A DNA stretch of 64,000 nucleotides from Pseudomonas frederiksbergensis (GCF_003732275.1 NZ_MOBM01000011.1:32998-96997), one strand, 5' to 3'; shown: positions 35,876 through 46,292, numbered from the stretch's first letter. Numbers and translations: made by a program. Notes: a model not told the origin generated them from the sequence alone.

Positions 35876-37159
35876 ATGAATCTGTTCAACCTGCGACGCA
35901 AACCACCGAGCCTTGATGACTTGGCGATGGCCACCTCCTTGTCGTCCAGAAGCGACAACTTATCCAGCGAGTGCCTGATGCCCAGTGTCGAACGGCCGAA
36001 ACAGATTTTCGTGCGGGGCCAAGGCTCGTGGCTGTGGGACAGCGATGACCGCGCTTATCTGGATTTCTCACAGGGTGGCGGCGCCAATAGCCTCGGACAT
36101 AGTCCCTCAGTACTGGTCAAGGCGATTTCGGAACAGGCTCAGTCGTTAATCAACCCAGGTTTCAGTTTGCATAACCGTGGCATGCTCAACCTCACCGAAC
36201 GGCTCTGTACCAGCACCGGCAGTGACCAGGCGTACCTGCTCAACAGTGGCAGCGAAGCCTGTGAAGCGGCGATCAAGTTAGCGCGTAAATGGGGCCAGCG
36301 ACATCGTGGCGGCGCTTCGCGGATCATCGTTGCCAGTAAAGGTTGTCATGGCCGTAGTCTCGGGACGATTTCAGCGTCGGACAGTTCGAATCTGATCAAC
36401 CGATTCGAGCCACAACTGCCGGGCTTCAGTCATGTCCCGTTCAATGACCTGCCAGCACTGCATGCGGCCGTAGACGCCCAGACTGTCGCAATCATGCTCG
36501 AGCCGATCCAGAGCGAGGCCGGAGTGATTCCCGCCACCGAACACTACCTCAAAGGTGTCGAGCTCCTGTGTCGTGAGCTTGGCATCTTACTGATACTCGA
36601 CGAAGTACAAACCGGCATCGGTCGCTGCGGCACCTTGCTCGCCGAACAGTCCTACGGCGTGCGGGCAGATATCGTCGTGCTCGGCAAAGGGCTTGGCGGT
36701 GGCGTGCCATTGGCGGCATTGCTGGCGCGAGGCAAGGCCTGTTGTTTCGATGTCGGCGAACTGAGCGGCACGCATCATGGCAATGCACTGATGAGTGCGG
36801 CCGGTCTTGTCGTCCTCGACAACGTGCAGGACAAGGGCCATCTCGATCATGTACGGGAAATGGGTCAGCATCTGCGTGAAGGATTGAGTCGTCTGGCTCA
36901 TCGCTACGGTCACGGTGAATTGCGCGGGCAAGGACTGCTCTGGGGTCTTGATCTGTCCGACGATTCGGCTGAGGCCGTAGTCAAGGCTGCGTTGTACGAA
37001 GGCTTGCTGCTCAACGCCCCGCAACCCGATTGCCTGCGCTTTACCCCGGCCCTCACCGTCAGCAAGGTCAATGTCGACGAAATGCTCCTGCGCCTGGCCC
37101 GCGCCTTCTCTCGCGTGCGCACCGCGCAACTGCAGTGCCGCAAAGGTATTGCAGTCTGA
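35876..37159 (+). CDS. Class III aminotransferase (acetylornithine/GABA type)
   Basis: A 427-residue PLP-dependent aminotransferase of fold type I. After an N-terminal extension of about 35 residues the family segments follow: WDSDDRAYLDFSQGGGANSLGH, LLNSGSEACEAAIKLARKW, EPIQSEAGVIPA, LLILDEVQTGIGRCG and the PLP lysine in IVVLGKGLGGGVPLAAL. The closest kin are ArgD/acetylornithine- and 4-aminobutyrate-type enzymes. The exact amino donor and whether it serves synthesis or catabolism cannot be told. It is divergent from a LysR gene, with a hairpin over the ribosome site, and is followed by a strong terminator. Confidence 0.88.
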   Translation: MNLFNLRRKPPSLDDLAMATSLSSRSDNLSSECLMPSVERPKQIFVRGQGSWLWDSDDRAYLDFSQGGGANSLGHSPSVLVKAISEQAQSLINPGFSLHNRGMLNLTERLCTSTGSDQAYLLNSGSEACEAAIKLARKWGQRHRGGASRIIVASKGCHGRSLGTISASDSSNLINRFEPQLPGFSHVPFNDLPALHAAVDAQTVAIMLEPIQSEAGVIPATEHYLKGVELLCRELGILLILDEVQTGIGRCGTLLAEQSYGVRADIVVLGKGLGGGVPLAALLARGKACCFDVGELSGTHHGNALMSAAGLVVLDNVQDKGHLDHVREMGQHLREGLSRLAHRYGHGELRGQGLLWGLDLSDDSAEAVVKAALYEGLLLNAPQPDCLRFTPALTVSKVNVDEMLLRLARAFSRVRTAQLQCRKGIAV

Positions 37160-37208
37160 TCAGTCCCGTCCTACACGAATTCCAGAACCGTCTCGCGGTA
37201 TAACGCAT

Positions 37209-37247
37209 CGCCCCACGCCTGATTCTTTTGGCGTGGGGCGTTTTTTT
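37209..37247 (+). terminator. Strong intrinsic terminator
   Basis: CGCCCCACGCC (37209-37219) pairs perfectly with GGCGTGGGGCG (37230-37240), followed by seven T residues. Confidence 0.95.
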
Positions 37248-37363
37248 GTCTTCATCGGTATCTGGAGGGGCTGTGATCCGAATCCACAACTGAACCCTGA
37301 AGAACGCCGCAGGTCGATTAGCTGTAGGGTTCACAAGAGCCTACTTCAATCAGGAGCTACCCC

Positions 37364-37522
37364 ATGGACTTTATCCGAATCATCATCGCCATTCTTTTGC
37401 CGCCACTGGGTGTGTTTCTGCAAGTCGGTTTCGCTGGGGCATTCTGGCTGAACATTCTGCTGACATTATGCGGTTACATTCCGGGGATCGTGCATGCGGT
37501 GTACATCATCGCCAAGCGCTGA
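37364..37522 (+). CDS. Pmp3/YqaE-type small membrane protein (UPF0057)
   Basis: A 52-residue peptide, MDFIRIIIAILLPPLGVFLQ followed by a second hydrophobic helix and ending in IPGIVHAVYIIAKR. Two transmembrane helices with the PPLGVFLQ motif define the Pmp3/UPF0057 family, linked to membrane potential and stress tolerance in yeast and plants and of uncertain role in bacteria. AGGAG lies 7 bases before the ATG. It stands alone between a terminator and a REP doublet. Confidence 0.92.
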   Translation: MDFIRIIIAILLPPLGVFLQVGFAGAFWLNILLTLCGYIPGIVHAVYIIAKR

Positions 37523-37545
37523 GTTTTGCCGCACCGGTTAGATCG

Positions 37546-37643
37546 CATTCGCGAGCAAGCCCGCTCCCACATTTGATCTCTGGTATTCACACATAATGTG
37601 TTCACAGAAGGTCCAGTGTGGGAGCGGGTTTGCTCGCGAATGG
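37546..37643. repeat. REP inverted pair
   Basis: TTCGCGAGCAAGCCCGCTCC near 37548-37567 and the inverse near 37621-37641, between the Pmp3-type gene and the S9 peptidase. Confidence 0.8.
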
Positions 37644-37676
37644 GGGCACCGCAAATACCTGCACTGAGCGCAGACT

Positions 37677-39509
37677 TCAGTCCGCCAACTCCATCACCCT
37701 TTGATAAAACAACCACTCCTGTTCCAGCGCATGGGCCTGATTGCCGGCCTTGCGAAAGCCATGGCGTTCGTCGGCGTAGTAATGCGCTTCGACCAGAATG
37801 CCGTTGTCCTGTAGCGCAGTGACCATGTCGCGGGTCTGTTGTGGCACTACCACGGCGTCCAGTTCACCCTGAAAGAAAATCACCGGAACACTGATGTTGT
37901 TCGCGTGCAGCAATGGCGTGCGCGAGGCGTAGCGTTCGGCGTCTTGCACCGGGTCGCCGATCAACCAATCCAGATAATCGCCTTCGAACTTGTGGGTGGC
38001 GCGGCCTAGCGCAACGGGATCGCTAACGCCATACAGACTGGCGCCCGCACGAAAGACCTTGTGAAAGGCCAATGCGCACAATGTGGTGTAGCCACCGGCG
38101 CTGCCTCCACGGATAAACGCCTTGTCGCCGTCGATCAGTCCACGTTCGGCGAGGTAGGCCACCACCGCACAGGCATCTTCCACATCCACATCGCCCCAAC
38201 TCAAATGCAAGGCCTGGCGATAAGCGCGGCCATAGCCGCTGCTGCCTCGGTAATTGAGGTCGGCCACGGCGAAGCCGCGTTGTGCCCAATACTGGATCCG
38301 CGGGTCGAACATCGGGTAGCAGGCCGAAGTCGGGCCGCCGTGAATGAACACCACTAACGGCGGTTTCGTGTCGCCGGTCATCGCCGGGTAGAAGAAACCA
38401 TGGGCCTCGCCCGAACCGCTCGGATAACGCAGGGTTTGCGGACGGCTGATCTGTTCGGCGGGCAGCGGTGCGATACCGCCGGCCAGAACGTTGACCTGGC
38501 GTGTTTCACGGTCGATGGCAATGATTGCCGACGAACTGACCGGCGAAGCGGCGATGCAGTAGATGAACTGCTCATCCTGTGCGAGGTGGCGCAAGCGGCT
38601 GTAGTCGCCCGTGAAATCGTCACGGGAGCCATCGCCATGACAAAGCCCCAGTCGACCAAAACCGCCTTCGGTCCAACTCGCCAGATAAGTGTCTTCGCCC
38701 AACGGCAACCAGGTGCAACCACCCAATTGCCAAGGCGCCGGTCCATGGTCGGCGGCCGCGCTTGGCAGTGGGCTCAGACCGTTACCCGACTCCACCCACG
38801 GCTGCCAGAAACCGCCGCGATCCGTCAGACAAAACAGACGGCCGCTGTCATCGAATCGTGGTTGTTGCAGTGACTCCTGGGCACCGTCACCCGCCACACA
38901 GCGCGGTTGCGCAAAGGTGTGATCGCTCTGGCGTTCGGCAACCATCAGGCGAGTAGCGGTCCAGGGCTGATCCGGGCGATTCCACTCGATCCAGGCCAGA
39001 CGTCGACCGTCAGGACTCACGGTCGGTGCCGCGTAGAAATCGGCGCCTTCGGCCAGCAAATGACGTTGGCCATCAGCCAGATCGATAGCCACCAGGCGAT
39101 GTCGATCGCGGTACTCTTCCACCGCCAGCACTTGCCCGTTGACGAAGTGCAAATCGCCGTAGCGGCATTCACTTGAAGTCAGCACCTCAGGCGCCTCACC
39201 GGTTAGTGATTGCCGGTACAACTGCTGGTCTGCCTCGTTGACGAAAACAAGCCCGTCATCGGTCAGACAAAACGCGCCGCCGCCATATTCGTACACCCGG
39301 CTACGCACACTGAAGGTGGGCGGTGTCAGGCACCGAGCCTGACCGTCGCGCCACTGCCAGATCCGGCAGGCGGCGTCCTCGGGGCGGTATTCGTTCCAGA
39401 ACAGGCCATGCTTGCCGATTTGCAACTCGGCGAAGTCAATGCCGGCCGCGACAGCCCTGGCGGCGCTTAAGGGTTCAGCTTTTGGTGATGAGGCGTGAGT
39501 TTCGTTCAT
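37677..39509 (-). CDS. Prolyl-oligopeptidase-family (S9) peptidase of the PQQ cluster
   Basis: A 610-residue alpha/beta-hydrolase peptidase. A beta-propeller-like N-terminal part (about 20-370) precedes the catalytic domain with the nucleophile in [13 protein letters not shown], aspartate in [11 protein letters not shown] and histidine in DERHGFRK. No signal peptide is visible, so it is probably cytoplasmic. The ATG at 39509 is preferred over a TTG at 39530. It overlaps the end of pqqE by 35 bases, placing it last in the PQQ operon. A peptidase there has been named pqqM in P. fluorescens as I recall. A role in trimming the PqqA peptide is possible but not shown here. Confidence 0.88.
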   Translation of the reverse strand: MNETHASSPKAEPLSAARAVAAGIDFAELQIGKHGLFWNEYRPEDAACRIWQWRDGQARCLTPPTFSVRSRVYEYGGGAFCLTDDGLVFVNEADQQLYRQSLTGEAPEVLTSSECRYGDLHFVNGQVLAVEEYRDRHRLVAIDLADGQRHLLAEGADFYAAPTVSPDGRRLAWIEWNRPDQPWTATRLMVAERQSDHTFAQPRCVAGDGAQESLQQPRFDDSGRLFCLTDRGGFWQPWVESGNGLSPLPSAAADHGPAPWQLGGCTWLPLGEDTYLASWTEGGFGRLGLCHGDGSRDDFTGDYSRLRHLAQDEQFIYCIAASPVSSSAIIAIDRETRQVNVLAGGIAPLPAEQISRPQTLRYPSGSGEAHGFFYPAMTGDTKPPLVVFIHGGPTSACYPMFDPRIQYWAQRGFAVADLNYRGSSGYGRAYRQALHLSWGDVDVEDACAVVAYLAERGLIDGDKAFIRGGSAGGYTTLCALAFHKVFRAGASLYGVSDPVALGRATHKFEGDYLDWLIGDPVQDAERYASRTPLLHANNISVPVIFFQGELDAVVVPQQTRDMVTALQDNGILVEAHYYADERHGFRKAGNQAHALEQEWLFYQRVMELAD

Positions 39510-40617
39510 TGCGAAAGGCCAGTTGTTCAATGGTCTGGGTCGCGTGTTCGGCTTCTTCGCGGGCCTTGAGAATCACGCCGTGATGTTCCGACTTGCTGCA
39601 CACCGGGTCGGCGTTGCTCGCGTCACCCGTGAGCATGAATGCCTGACAGCGACAGCCGCCGAAGTCCTTTTCTTTCTCGTCGCAGGAACGGCACGGCTCG
39701 GGCATCCAGTCGTAACCGCGAAAGCGGTTGAAGCCGAACGAGTCGTACCAGATGTGCTGCATGCTGTGGTCGCGCACGTTGGGAAACTGCACCGGCATCT
39801 GTCGGGCACCGTGACAGGGCAGGGCGGTTCCGTCCGGCGTGACTGTCAGAAAAATACTGCCCCAGCCATTCATACAGGCTTTCGGGCGTTCTTCGTAATA
39901 GTCCGGCGTAACGAAAATCAGCTTGCACGGATGCCCTTCAGCTTCCAGTTTGGCGCGGTATTCGTTGGTGATGCGTTCGGCGCGAACCAATTGTTCTTTG
40001 GTCGGCAACAGGCCAACCCGATTGAGCTGGGCCCAGCCGTAGAACTGGCACGTCGCGAGTTCGACGAAGTCCGCTTCAAGGGCAATGCACAGCTCGATGA
40101 TCCGGTCGATCTTATCGATGTTGTGCCGATGGGTGACGAAGTTCAGCACCATCGGGTAGCCGTGAGCCTTCACCGCACGAGCCATTTCGAGCTTTTGCGC
40201 GAAGGCCTTTTTTGAGCCGGCCAGCAGGTTATTCACTTGCTCGTCGCTGGCCTGAAAACTGATCTGGATGTGGTCCAGACCGGCCTTCTTGAAGTCGCTG
40301 ATTTTCTGCTCGGTGAGACCGATGCCAGAGGTGATCAGGTTGGTGTAGAAACCCAGCTTGCGCGCCTCGGCGATCAGCTCGGCGAGGTCTTGACGCACCA
40401 GCGGCTCACCGCCGGAAAAACCCAGCTGCGCCGCACCCATCTCCCGGGCTTCGCGAAAGACTTTGATCCACTGCTCGGTGGACAACTCTTTACCCTGCTC
40501 GGCGAAATCCAACGGATTGGAGCAGTACGGGCATTGTAGCGGGCAGCGATAGGTCAGCTCGGCCAGCAACCACAGTGGCAGGCCGATTTCAGGCTTGGGC
40601 GGTAACTTGTCTGACAC
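39475..40617 (-). CDS. pqqE: PQQ synthesis radical SAM protein
   Basis: A 380-residue radical SAM/SPASM enzyme that crosslinks the Glu and Tyr of the precursor peptide PqqA. The SAM cluster motif is [12 protein letters not shown] (CxxxCxxC, about residues 20-31). The C-terminal SPASM cysteines lie in [21 protein letters not shown] and [16 protein letters not shown]. The GTG start at 40617 ([12 protein letters not shown]) lies 4 bases after the pqqD stop, whereas the longer frame to 40755 runs back through pqqD. It works with PqqD as the peptide chaperone. Confidence 0.96.
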   Translation of the reverse strand: MSDKLPPKPEIGLPLWLLAELTYRCPLQCPYCSNPLDFAEQGKELSTEQWIKVFREAREMGAAQLGFSGGEPLVRQDLAELIAEARKLGFYTNLITSGIGLTEQKISDFKKAGLDHIQISFQASDEQVNNLLAGSKKAFAQKLEMARAVKAHGYPMVLNFVTHRHNIDKIDRIIELCIALEADFVELATCQFYGWAQLNRVGLLPTKEQLVRAERITNEYRAKLEAEGHPCKLIFVTPDYYEERPKACMNGWGSIFLTVTPDGTALPCHGARQMPVQFPNVRDHSMQHIWYDSFGFNRFRGYDWMPEPCRSCDEKEKDFGGCRCQAFMLTGDASNADPVCSKSEHHGVILKAREEAEHATQTIEQLAFRNERNSRLITKS

Positions 40618-40621
40618 GGAA

Positions 40622-40897
40622 TCAGGCAAGTTCGATCCAGTGCTGAGCACGGGCGACCTCCATGAATTGCTCGATGTCATCACCGAGTTCAGGCACGTCG
40701 GGGAACCGCGCGCCCAGTTCGGCGATGATCGCCGTGACATCCCGCTGACCATCAATCAAACCGCCAATCAGCGCAGCGCTGTCGTTGAGTTTGATCATGC
40801 CTTCCGGGTAGAGCAGCACATGGCCTTTTTGCGCCGGTTCGTACTGGAAGCGATAGCCGGTGCGCCATGTCGGGGTTTTGCTGCGATCGAAACTCAT
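40622..40897 (-). CDS. pqqD: PQQ peptide chaperone
   Basis: A 91-residue protein of the PqqD family, a winged-helix-like RRE domain that binds the PqqA peptide and presents it to PqqE. Visible are [37 protein letters not shown] and the following helix. It overlaps the pqqC stop by ATGA (40894-40897) and is followed at 4 bases by pqqE. Confidence 0.95.
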   Translation of the reverse strand: MSFDRSKTPTWRTGYRFQYEPAQKGHVLLYPEGMIKLNDSAALIGGLIDGQRDVTAIIAELGARFPDVPELGDDIEQFMEVARAQHWIELA

Positions 40898-41646
40898 ACG
40901 GTGATTCCTTTATGCCAGACCCGCTGTTCGGTCACGCTGTGGTACGGCGGGCGGTTCAGTTCGTAGGCCATGCTCATGGCATCGAGCATGCTCCAAAGAA
41001 TGTCCAGTTTGAACTGGAGAATTTCCAGCATGCGCTCCTGGCCTTCCCGCGTAGTGTAGTGCTGCAAAGTGATCGCCAGACCATGCTCCACATCCCGGCG
41101 TGCTTGCCCCAGGCGAGTGCGGAAATATTCGTAACCGGTCGGGTCGATCCACGGGTAATGCTGCGGCCAACTGTCGAGGCGCGATTGGTGGATCTGCGGC
41201 GCGAACAGTTCGGTCAGCGAACTGCTCGCAGCTTCTTGCCAACGGGCCCGGCGGGCGAAGTTGACGTAGGCATCCACGGCGAAACGCACGCCGGGCAGCA
41301 CCAACTCCTGAGAGCGCAGTTGATCCGGGTCGAGGCCGACCGCTTGGCCGAGGCGTAGCCAGGCTTCGATGCCGCCCTCTTCGCCGGGAGCGCCGTCGTG
41401 GTCCAGCAGGCGCTGAATCCACTCGCGACGAATCTCTCGGTCCGGGCAATTGGCCAGGATAGCGGCGTCCTTGAGTGGAATGTTCACCTGATAGTAAAAG
41501 CGGTTGGCGACCCAACCCTGGATCTGCTCGCGGGTTGCCCGGCCTTCATACATCGCCACGTGATACGGGTGATAGATATGGTAGTAGGCGCCCTTGGCGC
41601 GCAGGGCCGCTTCGAATTCGGCGGGGGACATTGCGGTGTCAGTCAT
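40894..41646 (-). CDS. pqqC: Pyrroloquinoline-quinone synthase
   Basis: A 250-residue helical oxidase that performs the last ring closure and eight-electron oxidation to PQQ without a metal. Recognisable are [59 protein letters not shown] and the C-terminal [12 protein letters not shown]. It is coupled to pqqD by ATGA. The 147-base gap from pqqB contains a REP doublet. Confidence 0.97.
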   Translation of the reverse strand: MTDTAMSPAEFEAALRAKGAYYHIYHPYHVAMYEGRATREQIQGWVANRFYYQVNIPLKDAAILANCPDREIRREWIQRLLDHDGAPGEEGGIEAWLRLGQAVGLDPDQLRSQELVLPGVRFAVDAYVNFARRARWQEAASSSLTELFAPQIHQSRLDSWPQHYPWIDPTGYEYFRTRLGQARRDVEHGLAITLQHYTTREGQERMLEILQFKLDILWSMLDAMSMAYELNRPPYHSVTEQRVWHKGITV

Positions 41647-41694
41647 TGCGGTTCTCCGGGGTATAACCCTAGATGTGTAGTGCTTGTACGGGCT

Positions 41695-41770
41695 TCATCG
41701 CGAGCAGGCTCGCTCCCACAGGGGGCAAGTGGTAACCCAATCCAGTGTGGGAGCGAGCCTGCTCGCGATA
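41695..41770. repeat. REP doublet inside the pqq operon
   Basis: ATCGCGAGCAGGCTCGCTCC (about 41697-41716) and its inverse (about 41749-41768) lie between pqqB and pqqC, in what is otherwise one transcription unit. Confidence 0.8.
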
Positions 41771-41793
41771 GACCGCGCAGCGGTCTTGGTTTC

Positions 41794-42705
41794 CTACAAC
41801 ACAATACTCATGCCGTCATACGCCACTTCAACCTCGCGCCGAGCCAGCTCCGCGCGCTCCGGCGAATCCTCGTCGAGAATCGGGTTGGTATTGTTGATGT
41901 GGATAAGCACTTTGCGCTGTTTGGGCAGCTGCTCCAGCACTTCGAGCATGCCGCCAGGGCCGTTCTGCGCCAAGTGGCCCATCTCCCGGCCAGTGCGCGT
42001 GCCGACACCACGGCGCTGCATTTCGTCGTCGTCCCACATCGTGCCATCCACCAACAGGCAATCGCTGCAGGCCATGATCTTCATCAGCGATGCGCCGACC
42101 TTGCCCAGGCCCGGTGCATAGAACAGTTTGCCGCCGGTGCCCAGGTCTTCGACGATCAGGCCAATGTTGTCGCCCGGGTGCGGGTCGAAGCGATGCGGCG
42201 AGTACGGTGGTGCGGCGCTACGCAGGGGCAGAGGGGTGAAGCGCAGGTTCGGGCAAGCCGGGACGGTAAAGCTCTGATCGAGTTCGATACGGTTCCAGTT
42301 CAACCCGCCATTCCAGTGGGTCAGCATGGTGAACAGCGGGAAACCGGTGCTCAGGTCTTCGTGGACCATGTCGGTACACCAGACCTGATGCGGGCAGCCT
42401 TCGCGCAGGCTGAGCAGGCCGGTGGTGTGATCGATCTGGCTGTCCATCAGGATGATTGCGCTGATGCCGGTGTCACGCAGTGCGCGACCTGGCTGCATTG
42501 GAGCGAAGTTCTGGAGCTGAGCGCGGATGTCCGGCGAAGCATTGCACAGCACCCAGTTCACGCCGTCATCGGAAATCGCGATGGACGACTGGGTACGCGC
42601 CTCGGCCCGCAGGCTGCCGTCGCGAAAACCTGCGCAGTTCACGCAGTTGCAGTTCCACTGGGGGAAACCGCCGCCGGCGGCGGAACCTAGAATCTGGACA
42701 AACAT
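41794..42705 (-). CDS. pqqB: PQQ synthesis hydroxylase PqqB
   Basis: A 303-residue metallo-beta-lactamase-fold protein. It opens with [20 protein letters not shown], the family hallmark, and has a metal-site region around [19 protein letters not shown]. In recent work PqqB hydroxylates the crosslinked Glu-Tyr intermediate; older texts call it a transporter-like factor. It lies 84 bases after pqqA, with an attenuator-like hairpin between. Confidence 0.97.
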   Translation of the reverse strand: MFVQILGSAAGGGFPQWNCNCVNCAGFRDGSLRAEARTQSSIAISDDGVNWVLCNASPDIRAQLQNFAPMQPGRALRDTGISAIILMDSQIDHTTGLLSLREGCPHQVWCTDMVHEDLSTGFPLFTMLTHWNGGLNWNRIELDQSFTVPACPNLRFTPLPLRSAAPPYSPHRFDPHPGDNIGLIVEDLGTGGKLFYAPGLGKVGASLMKIMACSDCLLVDGTMWDDDEMQRRGVGTRTGREMGHLAQNGPGGMLEVLEQLPKQRKVLIHINNTNPILDEDSPERAELARREVEVAYDGMSIVL

Positions 42706-42730
42706 GGCCGCTCCATCATTGAAAGCTGAA

Positions 42731-42759
42731 AATAAAAACGCCCCGGCGAGCCGAGGCGT
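42731..42759 (-). terminator. Attenuator-like hairpin between pqqA and pqqB
   Basis: Read on the minus strand, ACGCCTCGG and CCGGGGCGT form a stem (one G-T pair) followed by TTTTTATT. Placed between pqqA and pqqB, it would stop part of the transcripts and leave more pqqA mRNA than mRNA for the enzymes, which suits a peptide precursor consumed one per PQQ. Confidence 0.7.
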
Positions 42760-42789
42760 AGCACTGCATTCTCTACCAGACGGCAGAGC

Positions 42790-42864
42790 TTAGCGGCTTG
42801 CGAAGTACATGGTGACTTCGAAGCCGATACGCAGGTCGGTGTAAGCAGGTTTGGACCAGGACAT
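42790..42864 (-). CDS. pqqA: PQQ precursor peptide
   Basis: A 24-residue peptide, MSWSKPAYTDLRIGFEVTMY followed by FASR. The conserved E-V-T-M-Y core supplies Glu16 and Tyr20, which PqqE links and later enzymes convert to PQQ. GGAG lies at proper distance before the ATG. The gene is shorter than usual ORF cut-offs. The 156 bases upstream, toward pqqF, must hold the promoter; no clear -35/-10 pair stands out. Confidence 0.97.
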   Translation of the reverse strand: MSWSKPAYTDLRIGFEVTMYFASR

Positions 42865-43020
42865 AGAAGCGCTCCTTCAGGTGGATGGGACAGTTGAGAC
42901 CTATACATATAGTCCACCTCCAGCCGGAGATGTTCAGATAGTTAGGTGGCTATGTTACTCAAAATTACACAGCGATTGGCCACGAATCTTTGAGAAAGCT
43001 AATTGCAGCACCGGTAATGA

Positions 43021-45459
43021 TCATTTTGCCACTTGCCAAGGCGTCCCCGGACAAGATCCGCTGGCCAGACAGCGCCATCCGCCGTCGGCCCGATTCAAGC
43101 GTTGTGCCGCCGCCAGCAAGGCTTCACGGTCGATCATCAGAATCGCCTGAGGCAGATGTTTCAGGTAATCCGACGAGTGGCCGGCCAGTTTGCCTTGCCA
43201 GAGCAATTCGGCGGCTTGGGTGTTGGGCAGGGCGGAGCTGTCGAATTGATCGGCCAGGGCTTGGCGCTGAACGATGAAGGTCGCGTCATCGATGCTTTCA
43301 ATCATCCCTTCCAATTCGCTGAGGAACTGTTTGATGTGCTCCAGCAAATCCAGAGGCGCGACGCTCGGTGATTGCACGCCGAACAGCAGTCCGGTCTGAC
43401 CGTTTATCTGGCGTAGTCCGCTGAATACGGCGTAACCGAGCTGCAGCTCCACCCGCAGGCGCTGGTAGAACGGCGTCTGGCACACGTGTGCGAGCAAACG
43501 CCAGGCGGCTTCATCGGCGATGTCATGGGTTGCTGTTGGACAAAAGAGCAACAGCGCGTGTTCGCTGGATTCGGTATCGACGGAGTTCCAGAGATGCTGC
43601 GAGCGAATCGACGGAGGCGGCGTCAGTTGACTGTCCGCAGTGCCGGGAATACGACTCAAGGCAAGCCCCATCGCCGCTTGAGTCTGGGCAGACAGGCCTG
43701 TCGCCAGACCATCCCAGCGTGCGCCCGACCAGAGTTGCTGCGAGTCATCTGAGGCGTCGGTGTGCTCAAGGCATAGATCAGGCAATGCCTTGAGCAGCTG
43801 TCGAATCGGCATCAACGCAATGGACGCCGGCTCTTCCTGTGAGAAATCGGCATCAGGTTTTGTCAGTTCTTTCAGCGCATGTTCGAGGACTGTCGGCATC
43901 GGTTCCTGCAGGCCCGTCATCTTCAGCAGCCATTCATTGCCCAAAGCGCTGAAGGAAAAGTCGACACCGGCCTGACGTGCATCTTCGCGCAGCATCCGCA
44001 GGTTGTTTTCCAGATTCGACTGAAGGCGGCCGTGAGGTGCGGATTCCAGGCGCCAGCGCAGATAAACCGCACCTTCATCCGTGTTATCCGGCAACGCCTG
44101 ACTGAACTGCATCGGCGATCGTTCGCGGCGACTGCGTGAGCGATCCTGGGCAAAAGTCCGCAGGCCGCGGTGGGCGCTGGTCTGGCCGCGAATCAATCCG
44201 GCATTCGAGGCTGGAGTCTCGGCGCGCAAAAACGGGTTGGGGGGCGGCAGTTGCCACTGGACGGTGAAGTTATCCACAGCGCCAATTTGTTTGAGGATTG
44301 CTTTCAGGGCGACAACGCCCTGTTCGGATAACCCGGGTTCAAGCTGTTCGCTGTCTCGTCGGGCCAGTTGCAAGGCGCTGCTGACTTGCTGTTGGCGCTG
44401 CAGCAGAGCTGCATATTCTTCGCGCAATTCGGCCCAATCCCGATGGGAGGCAAAGAAGCCCAGCCAATCCAGAACCTGATCACGGATCACGCTTTGCGGT
44501 TGCGTGGCGTGGGCGGGCCGTGTGAATTCGATGTGCAGCAAGGCTTGGCCAGCGTAGTAATAGAGCGGCGCGGCTTTCAGGTTGTCCGCCAGCCCATGCT
44601 CTCGCAGCTGCGCCAATAGGCCGCCGGGTTTTTCGGCGTTCAGCCAGTGGCACAGGAACGCCAGCGCTTCGGGCGATGAGTCGGGCAGCGCTTCGAAGGC
44701 GAACACCACATCCAGCCGACGCTCTCCAGCCTGTTGATAACTATTGTCTGAAGAATCCATCAGCAGGGTGGGCTTTGTCTGAGGGACTTTATTCCCGGCG
44801 GTAATGGCAGCGGAAAACTCCTGGGCCATCACCATCAACTCATCGCGACTCTGTGGCCCGGCCAGGCTTAGCGTCATCTGCCCGGTCTGGTAAAACCGCT
44901 GATAGAAGTCCTTCAACGATTGTTGAAATTCGGGCTGCGGTACCGGCAGGCTGTAGCGGTTTCCAGCATGAAACGCCCGCAATGGATGAGCCGCCGAGAG
45001 CCCGTCGAACAAAGCAAATTGCTGCTGGGCCGTCGCATCCCGCAACCAGGCGACAAATTCGGCGTGCAGCACTTCCCGTTCCCGCCGCTGATCGTCCGGA
45101 TTCATACGCGGATGAGCGAGCATGTCTGACAGACGCTCAAGTCCACCCTTAAACGCCTGAGGTGGCAGCTCGAAAAAGAAGTCTGTCGTGCGTTCGCTGG
45201 TTCGCGCATTCACCTGCCCGCCATGACCTTGTACGTAGGCCATCAGCCCTTGTTCTGCGGGAAAGCGCTCTGTACCCAGGAACAGCAGATGCTCAAGAAA
45301 GTGCGCCAGCCCCGGCCAGGCCAGTGGCACGTCATGACTGCCGGCAGCGACCCGCAACGTAGCGGCGCAGCGCTTCAAATCGGGAGCATGACGCAGCGTC
45401 ACCCGCAGGCCATTGGCGAGGGTTTCAGTGTGGAGGCGAGGGTGATTCAGCGCAGGCAT
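43021..45459 (-). CDS. pqqF: M16-family zinc peptidase PqqF
   Basis: An 812-residue insulinase-type peptidase. The inverted zinc motif HxxEH is HFLEH (near residues 53-57 of the chosen start), preceded by GSHDVPLAWPGLAHFLEHLLFLG. The C-terminal half holds the degenerate second M16 module. PqqF, with a partner in some species, is thought to cleave the crosslinked PqqA peptide. The ATG at 45459 is chosen over the GTG at 45465 because GGAAG lies 5 bases upstream. It precedes pqqA in the same direction. Confidence 0.95.
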   Translation of the reverse strand: MPALNHPRLHTETLANGLRVTLRHAPDLKRCAATLRVAAGSHDVPLAWPGLAHFLEHLLFLGTERFPAEQGLMAYVQGHGGQVNARTSERTTDFFFELPPQAFKGGLERLSDMLAHPRMNPDDQRREREVLHAEFVAWLRDATAQQQFALFDGLSAAHPLRAFHAGNRYSLPVPQPEFQQSLKDFYQRFYQTGQMTLSLAGPQSRDELMVMAQEFSAAITAGNKVPQTKPTLLMDSSDNSYQQAGERRLDVVFAFEALPDSSPEALAFLCHWLNAEKPGGLLAQLREHGLADNLKAAPLYYYAGQALLHIEFTRPAHATQPQSVIRDQVLDWLGFFASHRDWAELREEYAALLQRQQQVSSALQLARRDSEQLEPGLSEQGVVALKAILKQIGAVDNFTVQWQLPPPNPFLRAETPASNAGLIRGQTSAHRGLRTFAQDRSRSRRERSPMQFSQALPDNTDEGAVYLRWRLESAPHGRLQSNLENNLRMLREDARQAGVDFSFSALGNEWLLKMTGLQEPMPTVLEHALKELTKPDADFSQEEPASIALMPIRQLLKALPDLCLEHTDASDDSQQLWSGARWDGLATGLSAQTQAAMGLALSRIPGTADSQLTPPPSIRSQHLWNSVDTESSEHALLLFCPTATHDIADEAAWRLLAHVCQTPFYQRLRVELQLGYAVFSGLRQINGQTGLLFGVQSPSVAPLDLLEHIKQFLSELEGMIESIDDATFIVQRQALADQFDSSALPNTQAAELLWQGKLAGHSSDYLKHLPQAILMIDREALLAAAQRLNRADGGWRCLASGSCPGTPWQVAK

Positions 45460-45497
45460 GAGCACTTCCAGAACAGAGAAGCGCTAATGCTAGCGGA

Positions 45498-46292
45498 TTA
45501 GGGCTTGTTCAGCTCGCCGTATAGCTCGGGACGGCGATCGAGGAAGTAGCGATTGGCGGCGCGGGAATCGATCATCAGCTGACGATCCAGTTCACCGACA
45601 ATCAGTGCTTCATCAAGTCCGGCCTGGGCGATGCGGCTGCCATCCGGCGCGGCGATGCTGCTCTGGCCGCAATACTGGATCTCGCCTTCGTGCCCGCAGT
45701 AGTTGGCGTAGGCCACATAACACTGGTTTTCGAAGGCCCGCGCGCGGACGGTGACGTCGGCGATGAAGTCGTAGGGGATCATGTTCGCCGTCGGCACCAG
45801 AATCAGCCCGGCACCGGCCAATGCCAGGCGCCGGGCGTTTTCCGGGAACTCCAGGTCGTAGCAGATCAAAAAGCCAAGCTTCCAGCCGTTGAGTTCAACT
45901 AGCGGAAACTCATCCGGCCCGGCGCTGAACATCGAGTGATCGAGGTCGCCGAACAAGTGAGTCTTGCGGTAGTTGCACAACCGCTCGCCATTGGCGTCGA
46001 TCAACTGCACAGCGTTGTAGATCTGCCCGTCTTCGGTACGCTCCGGGTAGCCATACAAAATGGCGATCCCCGTCGTCTTGGCAATGCGCGCGATTTGCTG
46101 CGCCGATTCACCGTTGTGCACCTCCGCCAGCACACTGACCGCATCGATGCCGATGTTGTAGCCGGTCAGGAACATCTCCGGCAGCACCAGCAAGTCTGCG
46201 CCCTTGGCCTCCAGCGCCAGTTGATGCAAGCGTTGCAGATTACCTGCGACATCCAGGGGCAGCGGTGGACATTGGTAAAGGGCTACGCGCAT
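45498..46292 (-). CDS. davA: 5-aminopentanamidase (delta-aminovaleramidase)
   Basis: A 264-residue nitrilase-superfamily amidase that converts 5-aminopentanamide to 5-aminovalerate in lysine catabolism. The Glu-Lys-Cys triad is visible in VLPEMFLTGYN (E), NYRKTHLFG (K) and FLICYDLEFPE (C). GAGGA precedes the start. It follows davB by 12 bases in the same operon, and the pair is the known davBA order next to pqqF in P. putida, which supports the specific assignment over a generic amidase. Confidence 0.93.
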   Translation of the reverse strand: MRVALYQCPPLPLDVAGNLQRLHQLALEAKGADLLVLPEMFLTGYNIGIDAVSVLAEVHNGESAQQIARIAKTTGIAILYGYPERTEDGQIYNAVQLIDANGERLCNYRKTHLFGDLDHSMFSAGPDEFPLVELNGWKLGFLICYDLEFPENARRLALAGAGLILVPTANMIPYDFIADVTVRARAFENQCYVAYANYCGHEGEIQYCGQSSIAAPDGSRIAQAGLDEALIVGELDRQLMIDSRAANRYFLDRRPELYGELNKP

